64,000 nucleotides of DNA from Aliiruegeria haliotis (lineage in GTDB: Bacteria > Pseudomonadota > Alphaproteobacteria > Rhodobacterales > Rhodobacteraceae): positions 360,689 to 424,688 of the forward strand of contig NZ_PVTD01000003.1 in the NCBI RefSeq assembly GCF_003003255.1, in the 5' to 3' direction. How positions within the stretch are numbered: position 1 is the stretch's first letter; each line of letters starts with the position of its first letter. Position numbers and translations under genes: made by a program. This document shows positions 39,757 to 48,725 of the stretch, piece after piece. Under the pieces are notes generated by a model. The model was not told the origin of the DNA. It saw only the letters and a list, made by a program, of their open reading frames with translations, and did not search any database.

Positions 39757-40514
39757 CGCAGACCCTCCGACGGGACCGGCGTGAAGCGGATCTCTTCAGA
39801 CTGGATGCAGTCGTATTGCGGGGTCATATCCGTAAAACCGGGCTCTCCCGGGTGGACAAAACGCACCGGGCCGAGGTCGTTGGCATTCTCCTCACCGTCC
39901 CTGCGGAAAGTGTCCGGTCCGATGAAGAACAGCCGCTCCTCCTCATGCACGTATTGATTTCCCCAGACGGAGTAGATTTCCTCGCCGGTTTCCGCATCCA
40001 TCGCCACAGAGGAGAACTCGGTTTCGAGCAGCGCCACCCCATCAATCGTGACGGTCTGGCCGGTCAGCTGGTCGTACCCCTGGTGCACGACGTCCCGTGT
40101 GCCGTCCGGTCCCTCCTCGCGGATGACGAAGGCGTATGTATCGCGGCCGGTCTCCAGCAGGGTACTGAGGGAGGCCGGGTCGGGCCCTTCCCCGACAAGG
40201 TGTTCCCGCGTGCCATCGCTGAAATACTGGCTGTCGAGCCACTGGAAATCACGATCGTAGACCGAGAGCGAGAAAACCCCTTCATGGTCGTAGTGGACCT
40301 CCCAGGTGGTGCCCTCCGGCGCCGCCTCGCAGCGCCAGTAGTGCGAGACGCCACACCCCTTCATCTGTGCGGTCAGAAAGCCCTCGCAGCCCTCCGGCAC
40401 GATAACGGTCTCTGCCTGCGTGGGCGCGGCGGCCAAAAGACCGGCGACAACAACGAGCGCGGCCCGGGCACTCACCCGGGTCTTCCTGGCTTCATGTCCT
40501 GTCATCGGTCCCAT
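39753..40514 (-). CDS. Secreted protein of unknown function in the glutamate synthase operon
   Basis: The protein of 253 residues has a signal peptide (AALVVVAGLLAAAPTQA, residues about 18-34) and no lipobox. The mature part begins ETVIVPEGCEGFLTAQMKGCGVSHYWRCEA, with a cluster of cysteines, then a mostly beta-rich chain. It contains YDRDFQWLDSQYFSDGTREHL and ends with YDCIQSEEIRF. I recognise no named domain. A second ATG three codons in is possible. It lies between two GFA genes and overlaps the downstream one, so it is co-expressed with glutamate synthase. It acts in the periplasm, away from the cytoplasmic enzymes. Confidence 0.75.
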   Translation of the reverse strand: MGPMTGHEARKTRVSARAALVVVAGLLAAAPTQAETVIVPEGCEGFLTAQMKGCGVSHYWRCEAAPEGTTWEVHYDHEGVFSLSVYDRDFQWLDSQYFSDGTREHLVGEGPDPASLSTLLETGRDTYAFVIREEGPDGTRDVVHQGYDQLTGQTVTIDGVALLETEFSSVAMDAETGEEIYSVWGNQYVHEEERLFFIGPDTFRRDGEENANDLGPVRFVHPGEPGFTDMTPQYDCIQSEEIRFTPVPSEGLR

Positions 40515-40591
40515 GCCGTTCAGACATCCTTTCCTTTCCATTCCGACCGGAATTGCCCGGACGGATGCTCTTTTCGTTGGTCTGCCCGGCG

Positions 40592-41047
40592 CTACACGGC
40601 CAGCCCCAGGCCCTGCAAATGCGCCGAGAGCGCATCGTGCATTTGTGCTCGTGTCACCTGCTTCAGATTCCCTGCGAAAGCGTAGCCCGCAGGCTTCACA
40701 TCCACATATTCCTCTTCCACCAGCGCGAATTCGTTCATGCTGTCCAGCACACCCGGCGCGAGACTCATGTTCGCAGTGGCCGCCGCCCCTGCCATCCGGA
40801 AGAAGAGGTTCGTCCCGCAGGTACCGCAAAAACCACGCTCCACCCATTTGGACGAACGATAGATGCGGATGGCCTCCTGACCTTCGAAGGTCACATTCTC
40901 GCGGACAACAGAAACGCCCGCAAAGGGCATGCCGCCCGTCCATGTCCGGCACATGTCGCAATGACAGACCGACATTTCCCGTGGCAGATCCACGGCGCGA
41001 ACTTTGACCGCACCGCAGAGACATTGCCCGGTGGAGACCGCACCCAT
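40592..41047 (-). CDS. GFA family zinc protein
   Basis: This protein has 151 residues from the ATG at 41047, with a GGAG site inside the end of gltD. It carries the full GFA metal pattern: CLCGAVKVRA, CHCDMCRTWTGGMPF and FCGTCGTNLFFRM. It is clearly a relative of the second GFA protein in this operon (39340-39756), sharing the layout and the C-terminal P-x-G-Y/F-A-F-A-G motif. It starts four bases after the gltD stop. A longer in-frame start lies inside gltD and is unlikely. The substrate is unknown. Confidence 0.88.
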   Translation of the reverse strand: MGAVSTGQCLCGAVKVRAVDLPREMSVCHCDMCRTWTGGMPFAGVSVVRENVTFEGQEAIRIYRSSKWVERGFCGTCGTNLFFRMAGAAATANMSLAPGVLDSMNEFALVEEEYVDVKPAGYAFAGNLKQVTRAQMHDALSAHLQGLGLAV

Positions 41048-41051
41048 CGGG

Positions 41052-42488
41052 TTACTCCGCCGCCACGCCGGTTGCGACCGCATCGAACGTGGCAAGCATG
41101 GCATCGGCTGCCTCGCGGCCATCCCGGATCGCCCAGACCACAAGCGAGGCGCCGCGGGCAATGTCACCGACCGCGTAGACGCCCGGCATTGCCGTCTCGT
41201 GGGTGCGGAAATCGGCCTTCACGGTGCCCCAGCGCGTCACCTCCAGCGCCTTTTCACCCCAAAGCGTGGGCAGGTCCTCGGGCTCGAAACCGAGCGCCTT
41301 GATCACGAGATCCGCTTCTTCGACATAGTCGGCCCCCTCGATCACCTCGGGCCGTTGCCGACCGGAGGCATCGGGCGCGCCAAGGCGCATCTTCTGCACC
41401 ATCACGCCCGTGACCGGCTCGCCAGTGAAGCCCTTGGGGGCGGTCAGCCATTCGAAGACGACGCCTTCCTCCTCAGCATTCTGCACCTCACGCTGCGAGC
41501 CCGGCATATTGGCGCGATCCCTGCGATAGAGGCACTTCACGCTCGTGGCGCCCTGACGGATCGCGGTACGGACACAATCCATCGCGGTGTCGCCACCACC
41601 GATGACAACCACCTTGCGACCCTCGGCGTTCAACTCACCGGAATCGAACTCCGGAACCTCGTCGCCAAAACTCTTGCGGTTGGATGCAGTCAGATAGTCG
41701 ATCGCGCGTACGATCCCGGCCGCGCCCGAGCCCGGCCCACCGAGGTCACGGCTCTTGTAGACGCCGGTCGCGATGAGCACGGCATCGTGCTTTGCCCGCA
41801 GATCCGCAAAGCTGATGTCCTCGCCCACGTTGCAGTTCAGAACGAAGGTGACGCCGCCCTTTTCGAGCTGCTCGTTGCGGCGCATGACAATGTCTTTCTC
41901 CAGCTTGAAGCCGGGGATGCCATAGGTCAGGAGCCCGCCCGCACGGTCGTGGCGATCGTAGACAGTTACCTGAACACCAGCGCGGCGCAGGCGGTCGGCG
42001 GCCGCAAGCCCACCAGGGCCGCCACCGATGATCGCAACGCTCTCGCCACGCTCGACCTCCGGCTTGACCGGTGTGACCCAGCCCTTTTCCCAGGCGGTGT
42101 CGGTGATGTACTTCTCAACGGCGCCGATGGTCACCGTGCCGTGCCCCGACTGCTCGATGACGCAATTGCCTTCGCACAGACGATCCTGCGGGCAGATGCG
42201 ACCGCAGATTTCCGGGAAGGTGTTGGTCAACTGGGAGAGGTCATAGGCCTCCCGCAACCGGCCTTCGGCCGTCAGGCGAAGCCAGTCGGGAATGTTATTG
42301 TGCAACGGGCAGTGCGACTGGCAATACGGCACGCCGCACTGACTGCAGCGACTGGACTGCTCGGCCGCCTTCTCCTCCGCGAACTCGCCATAAATCTCGT
42401 CGAAATCCTGCGCACGCAGATCCGCCACCCGCTTCGCGGGCATCTGCTTGTCCACATCCACGAACTGGAGCATTCGCTGTTTCGCCAC
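41052..42488 (-). CDS. gltD: Glutamate synthase (NADPH) small subunit
   Basis: GltD takes electrons from NADPH through FAD and passes them via 4Fe-4S clusters to GltB. The 478-residue protein has the N-terminal cysteine sets CSQCGVPYCQSHCPLHN and CPQDRLCEGNC, an FAD site (VAIIGGGPGGLAAADRLRRAG) and a second dinucleotide site (KVVVIGGGDTAMDCVRTAIRQGA). It uses a GTG start at 42488 with GGAGG seven bases upstream. It heads the gltD-gfa-secreted-gfa-small-gltB run. Confidence 0.97.
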   Translation of the reverse strand: MAKQRMLQFVDVDKQMPAKRVADLRAQDFDEIYGEFAEEKAAEQSSRCSQCGVPYCQSHCPLHNNIPDWLRLTAEGRLREAYDLSQLTNTFPEICGRICPQDRLCEGNCVIEQSGHGTVTIGAVEKYITDTAWEKGWVTPVKPEVERGESVAIIGGGPGGLAAADRLRRAGVQVTVYDRHDRAGGLLTYGIPGFKLEKDIVMRRNEQLEKGGVTFVLNCNVGEDISFADLRAKHDAVLIATGVYKSRDLGGPGSGAAGIVRAIDYLTASNRKSFGDEVPEFDSGELNAEGRKVVVIGGGDTAMDCVRTAIRQGATSVKCLYRRDRANMPGSQREVQNAEEEGVVFEWLTAPKGFTGEPVTGVMVQKMRLGAPDASGRQRPEVIEGADYVEEADLVIKALGFEPEDLPTLWGEKALEVTRWGTVKADFRTHETAMPGVYAVGDIARGASLVVWAIRDGREAADAMLATFDAVATGVAAE

Positions 42489-42619
42489 TGGCTTGCCTCC
42501 GTTATTCAGTCCGCGCTGTCTACAGCGCCCGGCCGGGGAAATAAAGTCAGAACATATTACCTAATTGCAGGATTTTTTGACACCCGCACCTCAGATTTCG
42601 CCGCAGCGCCGAATTTTAA

Positions 42620-42634
42620 GTAAGCATTGCTTAC
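42620..42634. promoter_or_regulatory. Palindrome in the gltD-uppP divergent region
   Basis: GTAAGC-ATT-GCTTAC is a perfect 6-bp dyad within the 217-base interval between divergent gltD and uppP. The interval also holds a TTGACA-like hexamer near 42578. It looks like a regulator operator. The regulator cannot be named. Confidence 0.45.
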
Positions 42635-42705
42635 CTTGCTCTGAGCTTTCCTTTCGGAATCATCCGGTTATGGTATCCCCGTATTTCACAGAATTGCCGG
42701 ACCTC

Positions 42706-43509
42706 ATGACACTCTTCAACATCCTTCTTGTTGCAATCATTCAGGGGCTTACCGAATTCCTCCCCGTCTCCTCCTCAGGTCACCTGATTCTTCTGCCGAA
42801 TCTGACCGGCCTGGATGACCAGGGTTTGACAATCGATGTCGCCACCCATGTGGGCACGCTTTTCGCCGTCATCCTCTACTTCTGGAGCGATGTGAAACAG
42901 GCGCTCGGCGGCATACCGCGCCTTCTTCGCGGCAAGATCGACACGCCGGGAGCCCGGCTCGCTTTCCTGTTGATCGTGGCAACTGTTCCCGTGATCCTCG
43001 TAGGGCTCGTCCTCAAGGTCACGGGTCTGGCCGATGCAATGCGCTCCACCGCCGTGATCGGTTGGACCATGCTGATCTTTGGCCTTGTTCTCTACTGGGC
43101 GGACCAGAAGGGTGAGCAGACCCGCCATTCCGCCGACTGGACCCTGCGGGATGCAATCATCATGGGGCTCTGGCAGGCCGTCGCGCTGATCCCGGGGACC
43201 TCCCGTTCCGGCATTACCATCACGGGCGCACGCCAGTTGGGCTATGCCCGAGAGGACGCCGCGCGACTCGCCATGTTGATGTCGATCCCAACGATCATCG
43301 CGTCCGGCACGCTCCTTGGCATCGACGTCGTCTCCCACGCCAACTGGGCCATGGCACGCGACGCGTCGATTGCTGCGGCCCTTGCCTTCGCCGCGGCGCT
43401 GCTGGCGCTGTCGCTGATGATGCGGTTGCTTCGCTCCGTCAGCTTCACCCCCTATGTCATCTACCGCGTCATGCTGGGCCTTGGCCTGCTGGCGATGACC
43501 TACCTTTGA
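42706..43509 (+). CDS. uppP: Undecaprenyl-diphosphatase
   Basis: UppP (BacA) converts undecaprenyl diphosphate to the monophosphate lipid carrier for peptidoglycan and other envelope polymers. The protein has 267 residues from the ATG at 42706, with about eight membrane helices. The active-site motifs are EFLPVSSSGHLIL near residue 17 and PGTSRSGITITGARQLG near residue 165. An in-frame ATG twelve codons upstream would lengthen the N-terminus beyond the family start. The next gene follows after nine bases. Confidence 0.95.
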   Translation: MTLFNILLVAIIQGLTEFLPVSSSGHLILLPNLTGLDDQGLTIDVATHVGTLFAVILYFWSDVKQALGGIPRLLRGKIDTPGARLAFLLIVATVPVILVGLVLKVTGLADAMRSTAVIGWTMLIFGLVLYWADQKGEQTRHSADWTLRDAIIMGLWQAVALIPGTSRSGITITGARQLGYAREDAARLAMLMSIPTIIASGTLLGIDVVSHANWAMARDASIAAALAFAAALLALSLMMRLLRSVSFTPYVIYRVMLGLGLLAMTYL

Positions 43510-43518
43510 GGAATACCC

Positions 43519-44424
43519 ATGCCCGACCTGACCAAACAGTGCATCGAGAAAGCATGGAGTTATCTCGCCCAAAATCCGCGACAACTCGACAATGCGCTGG
43601 CGCGCCACGTGGTACTCGAGCAGCCGGCCGAGGCTGTCTGGGCCGAACTGGAGGCCTACCAGAATACGGATGGCGGCTTTGCGCAGGGCATTGAACCGGA
43701 CTTGCGGACCCCGCTGACGCAGGGCATTTCCACCAGCGTCGCATTCCAATACCTGCGCAGCAGCGGCGCGCCGAGCAGCCTGCCGATGGTGCAGCGGGCG
43801 ATTGCCCACTTGCTGGAGACGCTCGACCGGAAGGCCTGGGTCTGGCCGGCCATCGACGACGGCCTCGATGCTGCCCCGCATGCCCCATGGTGGGATGCCA
43901 CGGACCTCGACCGCTATATCGGCTTCGTGTTCAACCCCTCGACCGAGCTTGCAGGCTACCTTTTTGACCATGCGGCCCTTGTCCCGCCGGAGATACGCGA
44001 CGGACTTGCCGCCCGGATCCTGCACAGCTTGAAAGTGGACCACCCGGGTCCACTGGAAATCTACGACCTCTACCCCTGCATTCGGCTTTTCCACAGCCCG
44101 AACCTGCCCGCCGAACTGCGCGAACTGCTGACGCGGCGCTTGCCCGGCGAGATCTCGGCCATATCGGCGGACAACGCCCACGCTATGCCGTTCCAGGTCG
44201 TGCCGACACCGACCTCCCCCGGCGCTTCCGCGTTCTCGGACCGGCTGGCGGCCATGCCTTCGACGCTTGCCGCCACACAGGACGATTCCGGCGCATGGCG
44301 TCCGTTCTGGAACTGGGATTTCGTCGATGCAACCGAATGGAAGCAGGCCGATCAGGCCTGGTCCGCCGTTCTCACGGCCAATGCCCTCATCGGGCTTCAC
44401 CATCACCGAATGCTGCCCGGCTGA
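43519..44424 (+). CDS. Alpha-toroid-like protein of unknown function
   Basis: The protein has 301 residues with no signal peptide. It is rich in helices and contains repeats reminiscent of the prenyltransferase/terpene cyclase alpha-alpha toroid: LEAYQNTDGGFAQGIEPDLRTP near residue 45 and ATQDDSGAWRPFWNWD near the C-terminus, each with a Q-x-x-x-G-x-W/F type turn. No DxDD or zinc ligand set typical of a cyclase or prenyltransferase was seen, so catalysis is not predicted. It starts nine bases after uppP and is probably co-transcribed with it. A link to isoprenoid carrier metabolism is only suggested by position. Confidence 0.75.
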   Translation: MPDLTKQCIEKAWSYLAQNPRQLDNALARHVVLEQPAEAVWAELEAYQNTDGGFAQGIEPDLRTPLTQGISTSVAFQYLRSSGAPSSLPMVQRAIAHLLETLDRKAWVWPAIDDGLDAAPHAPWWDATDLDRYIGFVFNPSTELAGYLFDHAALVPPEIRDGLAARILHSLKVDHPGPLEIYDLYPCIRLFHSPNLPAELRELLTRRLPGEISAISADNAHAMPFQVVPTPTSPGASAFSDRLAAMPSTLAATQDDSGAWRPFWNWDFVDATEWKQADQAWSAVLTANALIGLHHHRMLPG

Positions 44425-44445
44425 GCCGGACAATCACGGCAAAGG

Positions 44446-45426
44446 TCAGGTGTGCAGGTTCTTTCCGGACTCGGTCAAAACCTCGTACTGGCCGCTGGGA
44501 CGGAACCGCCAGAGGTATTCCGGGAGAATCGCGCTCATCGCCACCGGGCGAATGCCGATATCCTCAAAACCCCTGGCGCCTTCACTGACAACATTGTCCC
44601 GAGCAAGGTTCTTGACCTGATCTACGGTCAGCGGCGCATCCACCAGACCAAAGGAAATCTTCTCGACCAGCCCGAATGCCCCCGCCATCATGCGGGCCAT
44701 CCCGAAGGACACGTTGTTGATAAGCTTCTTGCGCCGGATGATCTCCAGCATCTGCTCCATCAACTCGCGGAAGGTCGCAACGTCCGGACCGCCGAGTTCG
44801 TAGATGCCAGGTTCGACCTCCCCCATGGCAGCACTCGCCGCGGCACGGGCCACGTCATCGACGTAGACCGGCTGGAATTTCGTATCCGCGCCGATGATCG
44901 ACAGAACCGGCCCGAACCGGCTCATCTTCGCGAAACGGTTGAAGAATTCGTCCTCCGGGCCGAAGATGATCGACGGGCGGAGGATCACCGCATTCGGCAT
45001 GTGCCGCAGAACCGCCGCCTCACCCTCTGCCTTGGTTCGGGAATACTCACTGTCAGACCCGGCATCCGCCCCGATCGCAGAGATCTGGACCATGGAAGAA
45101 ACGCCCGCTTCAGCGGAGAGACGCGCGACACGCTCCGCGCCATCCACCTGCACGGCGCCGAAGCTGTTCTTCCGCGTTTCCGCGAGAATGCCGACGCAAT
45201 TGATCACGGCATCCGCATCCTGCACCGCCGCGGCAACAGAGGTCTCATCACGAATATTGCAGGCCACCGGTTCGACCTGCCCCACCTCGCCGTAGGTGCG
45301 CACGAAGAGGCACTCGTCCGGCACCCGCGTCGCAACCCGCACACGCCAGCCTTCCTTCGCCATCCGCCGCGCGACGTAGCGCCCGACGAAACCAGAGCCG
45401 CCAAAGATCGTGACGAGTTTGGACAT
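44446..45426 (-). CDS. NDUFA9-like NAD(P)-binding protein (atypical SDR)
   Basis: This 326-residue extended short-chain dehydrogenase-like protein begins at the ATG at 45426. The Rossmann motif is VTIFGGSGFVGRYVARRMAKEGWRVRVATR. A later segment (SEYSRTKAEGEAAVL) keeps the Tyr and Lys positions in the form YSRTKAEGE, and NAVILRPSIIFGPEDEFFNRFAKM follows. The closest known group is the complex I NDUFA9 subunit family, widespread in alphaproteobacteria, with a role in complex I or quinone synthesis. It converges with the alpha-toroid gene and is divergent from the tRNA. Confidence 0.9.
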   Translation of the reverse strand: MSKLVTIFGGSGFVGRYVARRMAKEGWRVRVATRVPDECLFVRTYGEVGQVEPVACNIRDETSVAAAVQDADAVINCVGILAETRKNSFGAVQVDGAERVARLSAEAGVSSMVQISAIGADAGSDSEYSRTKAEGEAAVLRHMPNAVILRPSIIFGPEDEFFNRFAKMSRFGPVLSIIGADTKFQPVYVDDVARAAASAAMGEVEPGIYELGGPDVATFRELMEQMLEIIRRKKLINNVSFGMARMMAGAFGLVEKISFGLVDAPLTVDQVKNLARDNVVSEGARGFEDIGIRPVAMSAILPEYLWRFRPSGQYEVLTESGKNLHT

Positions 45427-45621
45427 GAGAAGATCCCTCCGTTCGGTGGCTAGCAAAGCAGATAGCTTCCAGCGCGATGCGGGACAAGACGCGATTGCGT
45501 CGCGGCAGGAATGACCATCGCCAGAGCCACCGTTTCAGCCGCGGAAGGAAATCGGAAAAAAACCGTGAAACCGCGTTGACAGCACCTAACACCGGATGTA
45601 GTCACCGCGCTCACGACACCG

Positions 45622-45708
45622 GCCCAGGTGGCGGAATTGGTAGACGCGCTAGCTTCAGGTGCTAGTGTCCGTATGGACGTGGAGGTTCGAGTCCTCTCCT
45701 GGGCACCA
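45622..45708 (+). tRNA. tRNA-Leu, anticodon CAG
   Basis: The acceptor stem GCCCAGG pairs with CCTGGGC. The anticodon arm CTAGC-TTCAGGT-GCTAG places CAG at 45656-45658. A long class II variable arm (TGTCCGTATGGACGT) and the T-arm GGTTCGAGTCC confirm leucine. The CCA end is encoded at 45706-45708. It reads CUG codons. Confidence 0.96.
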
Positions 45709-46462
45709 TTTCCCCAACAGTACCCTCGGATGGTCGAGGCATAGACCTTGACGGCAAGGCTTGGCCTTGGTGGGGCTAGTTGCAATCGACGGACTGGGAT
45801 CGAAAGCCAACTCTAAGCTTGGGCCAATGAGTTGTATGGCTCCTTCGAATGGAATGTAGGTCAGGTAGTTCGACCAGGGACGAACACGCCCGCAAAAGTG
45901 GCCTCTAGGTCGCGCCTGATTAGCCAATCGGTGCACCGTGTAGGCTCCGACGAAGTGAAAGGTTCCGTTCAATCAACCGGCTCTCAGCCAAGCCAACCGG
46001 GCTTCATGGCTTGCACCGGGGCGTTCCGATTGCGAGCAATCCGGGAAACGGTTTGCTTGATCCGTCCGAATGGCAACGTGTTCAACCTCCGAAGAATGCT
46101 GCACGTTCAGATGTAGATATGGAGCAATCGCGGAACGTGGGGTCACAGAAATACGATGGCATGCGATCGCCGCCCCGACCGTACTGGTGTGCGGCGGTAG
46201 CGCTGAACGGTGGTCGCGGTAGCACCCGGCTCGTTCTTCGTTCCGATAAAGCGGAACAACGCTGACGCCCACTTGATCTCATGGCGATCAGGAGCGGCAG
46301 AACCAATGGTTCCAGAACTGGTTTTTTGGGACGGCGTCTTGTCTCAGTGGTTGAGTGCAGTCACTCCCATCGTCAGCAAGGCCTCGTGGGACCAGCACGC
46401 ACCGGACAGCGCCCCCGGTTGCGGGGACGGACGACGACGTGCAGCTCCGATGCCCTGTCGAC
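45709..46462. other. Gene-free interval downstream of tRNA-Leu
   Basis: These 754 bases lie between the tRNA 3' end and the end of nosX. The short frames that cross it on both strands have no recognisable product and irregular composition. Such stretches beside tRNA genes are often scars of integrated elements, but no repeat of the tRNA 3' end, integrase or transposase is visible here. Confidence 0.5.
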
Positions 46463-47392
46463 CTATGCCATTGCCTCCAGCCGAGCTGTCGGAGTGGCCG
46501 CGATGGCCGCGGCCGCAGTGTTCGGTGCCAACAGACAGCACCCGGTCGAGAGTCCATCGGCGACGGAGGCCTTCTCTGCGCTGACCGACACGAGACCGTG
46601 GCGCGCCACCGCTTCACCCGTTCCGGGGTCGAGGATATGCCCGACCTTGCCCGCGGCATCGAGGAGTGTGCCGGATGGAGAGGACGTGGCCAACGCGCGA
46701 TCCTTCAGCGTGACGCGGCGGATCACCTGCCCGTCCGGATGCGCGATCCCGGCAACCCATGACGCTCCATTCCCGCGGGTGCCGCTGGCGGCGATCTCAC
46801 CCATGTCGATCAGGACATCGTGCAAACCACGACCCTGCAGGAGCGCACTGATCCGGTCGGTAATGTACCCCTGCGCAACCCCGTTCAGCGTCATTTCCAT
46901 CCCGGGACGGGTGAATACGACGGCTTTCGAATCGAACCGAACGGCATCCCATCCGGTGCGTGCCATTGCCCGTGCCAAAGCGTCGCTTACCGGGACCTCC
47001 CCGCGGGCAGCGGCTTCGGCCTGAAGACGCCAGATTGGCTGAATCGTCGGATCGAAAGCACCTCGGGTGACATGGTGCAAGCGTTCTGACAGGCTCAGCA
47101 CCTCAAGCAACTCGGCCGGGGGATGATCGAGCCGACCGCTGCGGTTGAGATGCACAAGAGCAGACCCGGCATCGTAGAGGCTGAAGATCGACTCCAACCG
47201 GCGCAGTTCGTCGGCAACCGCCGCAAAGATCGGCTCAGCCTGACGCGGCGCGATCCCTTCGAGTCGCATACTGGCACCTGCACCAAGCGCCACCCCTCGC
47301 CACTGCGCGGCCTGTGGACCGGCGATTGCGGGAGCAGCCGCCGCGGAAGCTGCGATTGCAAGAAACCGCCGGCGTGACAGAGATCGGCTCAT
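46463..47392 (-). CDS. nosX: NosX, FAD:protein FMN transferase of the nos cluster
   Basis: The protein of 309 residues belongs to the ApbE family, which attaches FMN covalently to threonine in proteins such as NosR. It has a twin-arginine signal (SRRRFLAIAASAAAAPAIA). ApbE features include NLNG-type MTLNGVAQGYITDRI and DVLIDMGEIAASGTRGNGASWVAGIAHPDG, then HILDPGTGEAVARHGLVSVSA with the conserved D-P motif. It is the last gene of the cluster and overlaps nosL by four bases. It probably flavinylates NosR in the periplasm. Confidence 0.94.
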   Translation of the reverse strand: MSRSLSRRRFLAIAASAAAAPAIAGPQAAQWRGVALGAGASMRLEGIAPRQAEPIFAAVADELRRLESIFSLYDAGSALVHLNRSGRLDHPPAELLEVLSLSERLHHVTRGAFDPTIQPIWRLQAEAAARGEVPVSDALARAMARTGWDAVRFDSKAVVFTRPGMEMTLNGVAQGYITDRISALLQGRGLHDVLIDMGEIAASGTRGNGASWVAGIAHPDGQVIRRVTLKDRALATSSPSGTLLDAAGKVGHILDPGTGEAVARHGLVSVSAEKASVADGLSTGCCLLAPNTAAAAIAATPTARLEAMA

Positions 47393-47904
47393 GAGGGTTG
47401 CTCCAACTGTTGGTCGAGATCGACAGCGCCGATTGCGGCATCGTCCGGAATGGTGTCGAGCGGCATCAAGGCGCCGCCATATTGCTCCATGAAGGATTGT
47501 GCCGCCGCCGACTGGCCGAAGGGCACGATTTCAGGAGCCCCCATGCCGCCAGCCACGCCTGCGCCCACGACATAGTGCGCGCTGTCGGCGGCGATCCAGT
47601 TCTCGGCACCGGGGCTGTCCCAGGATGTGGCAGCCCCCATGTCGCTGACATAAACGGCCAGGATATCGGCATCGCGCTCCGGGCTCTTCAGGTAGGCGAC
47701 CATGTCCCGCACCTGCGCAAAGAAAATCGGCCCCGGGTAGCCCTCCAGGTGAATCTGCCCCTTGGGGCCACCGTGTTCGGCCACGTTCATCTGGCAGAAG
47801 TAGCTCAGGGCGGTTTCGGTCATCGGGGTCGGTTCGGGAATCTCGGCGACCTCTTCCTTGCAGGCTGCGAGGAGCAAGAGACAGGGGAGAAGCAGGGTTC
47901 TCAT
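47389..47904 (-). CDS. nosL: NosL copper chaperone lipoprotein
   Basis: NosL is an outer-facing lipoprotein that delivers copper for the CuZ site of NosZ. The 171-residue protein has a lipobox LLAAC with lipidated Cys15. The mature part contains YFCQMNVAEHGGPKGQIHLEG, where Cys and Met residues in C-x-M are proposed copper ligands, and FAQVRDMVAYLKSPERDADILAVYVSDMG. It overlaps nosY and nosX by four bases each. Confidence 0.94.
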   Translation of the reverse strand: MRTLLLPCLLLLAACKEEVAEIPEPTPMTETALSYFCQMNVAEHGGPKGQIHLEGYPGPIFFAQVRDMVAYLKSPERDADILAVYVSDMGAATSWDSPGAENWIAADSAHYVVGAGVAGGMGAPEIVPFGQSAAAQSFMEQYGGALMPLDTIPDDAAIGAVDLDQQLEQPS

Positions 47905-48725
47905 GGCTCAAGCCTCCGAAACGCCATGCGCGCAAGCACAAAGCCTGCCACCAGCCAGAAGCCGAGCGAAACCGGCGCGGCCCATGCCGGCAGACTCGCG
48001 GAGACGCCGGCCATGCCGGTTGCCAACGCCACATCGGGCGAGGCGGCCATGTTCCAGAGTCGGAAAGCATCCGCAGGGTTTGCCGCAAGCACCCAGGGGA
48101 AGATGTGCTGGGTGAAATAGCCGCCGGAATCGACCACCACGGCGCCCAGAAGGCCGAGGTCGTAGAGCACGACAAAGACGAGCCACAGCGCCGCCGAAAG
48201 CCCTGCAGCGGCTGCCGGGCTGCCAGCAAGCCCCGACAGCATGTAGCCGAAGGCCAGGAAGACAGCGCCAAGCAGGATCGACGTGCCGATCAGGCGCAGC
48301 AGCGCCGTGACGCTCTCGGGTGATGCGCCGCCGGTGGCGCCCGCGATGGCGCCGGCAGTGCCGAAACCCACAATCATGGCGAACGCGAGCGCCGAGAGAT
48401 GTGCCACGTATTTCCCGGCAAGGATCTCTCCCCGGCCGGCGGGGTAGGACAGAAGCAATGCAAGCGATCCCCGATCCGCCTCGCCGGCAATGGAATCGAA
48501 GCTCATCATCAGGGCCAGGAGCGGCGCCAAGTAGACCGAAAGCGTGGTCATGGAGGCAACAGCAACCGTGAGACGGTCAACGCCCAGCGTTCCGGTCGGC
48601 GCGGACCCCGCGAAGGTCAAAGCCAGCGCGAAAAGCAACATGATGAGCGTGGCGAGGAACACCCAACGATTGCGGCGCACGATCAGCGCCTCCGTTCGGG
48701 CAATGGCAAGGATGCGGCCAATCAT
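47901..48725 (-). CDS. nosY: NosY ABC transporter permease
   Basis: The protein has 274 residues with about six membrane helices and begins at the ATG at 48725 (MIGRILAIARTEALIVRRNRW). It pairs with the NosF ATPase and the periplasmic NosD to form the complex that supplies sulfur or otherwise matures the tetranuclear copper site of NosZ. Its start overlaps the nosF stop and its stop overlaps nosL, by four bases each. The longer in-frame start upstream lies inside nosF and is not needed. Confidence 0.93.
   Translation of the reverse strand: MIGRILAIARTEALIVRRNRWVFLATLIMLLFALALTFAGSAPTGTLGVDRLTVAVASMTTLSVYLAPLLALMMSFDSIAGEADRGSLALLLSYPAGRGEILAGKYVAHLSALAFAMIVGFGTAGAIAGATGGASPESVTALLRLIGTSILLGAVFLAFGYMLSGLAGSPAAAAGLSAALWLVFVVLYDLGLLGAVVVDSGGYFTQHIFPWVLAANPADAFRLWNMAASPDVALATGMAGVSASLPAWAAPVSLGFWLVAGFVLARMAFRRLEP

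Noticed and set aside
40487..40527. Eleven-codon leader frame before the secreted protein gene
   Set aside because: Its ATG directly abuts the GGAAAGG site, too close for efficient initiation, and it has no conserved look.
45709..46462. Attachment-site duplication of the tRNA-Leu 3' end
   Set aside because: I could not find a second copy of the tRNA 3' sequence in the window, so an island boundary is not shown.
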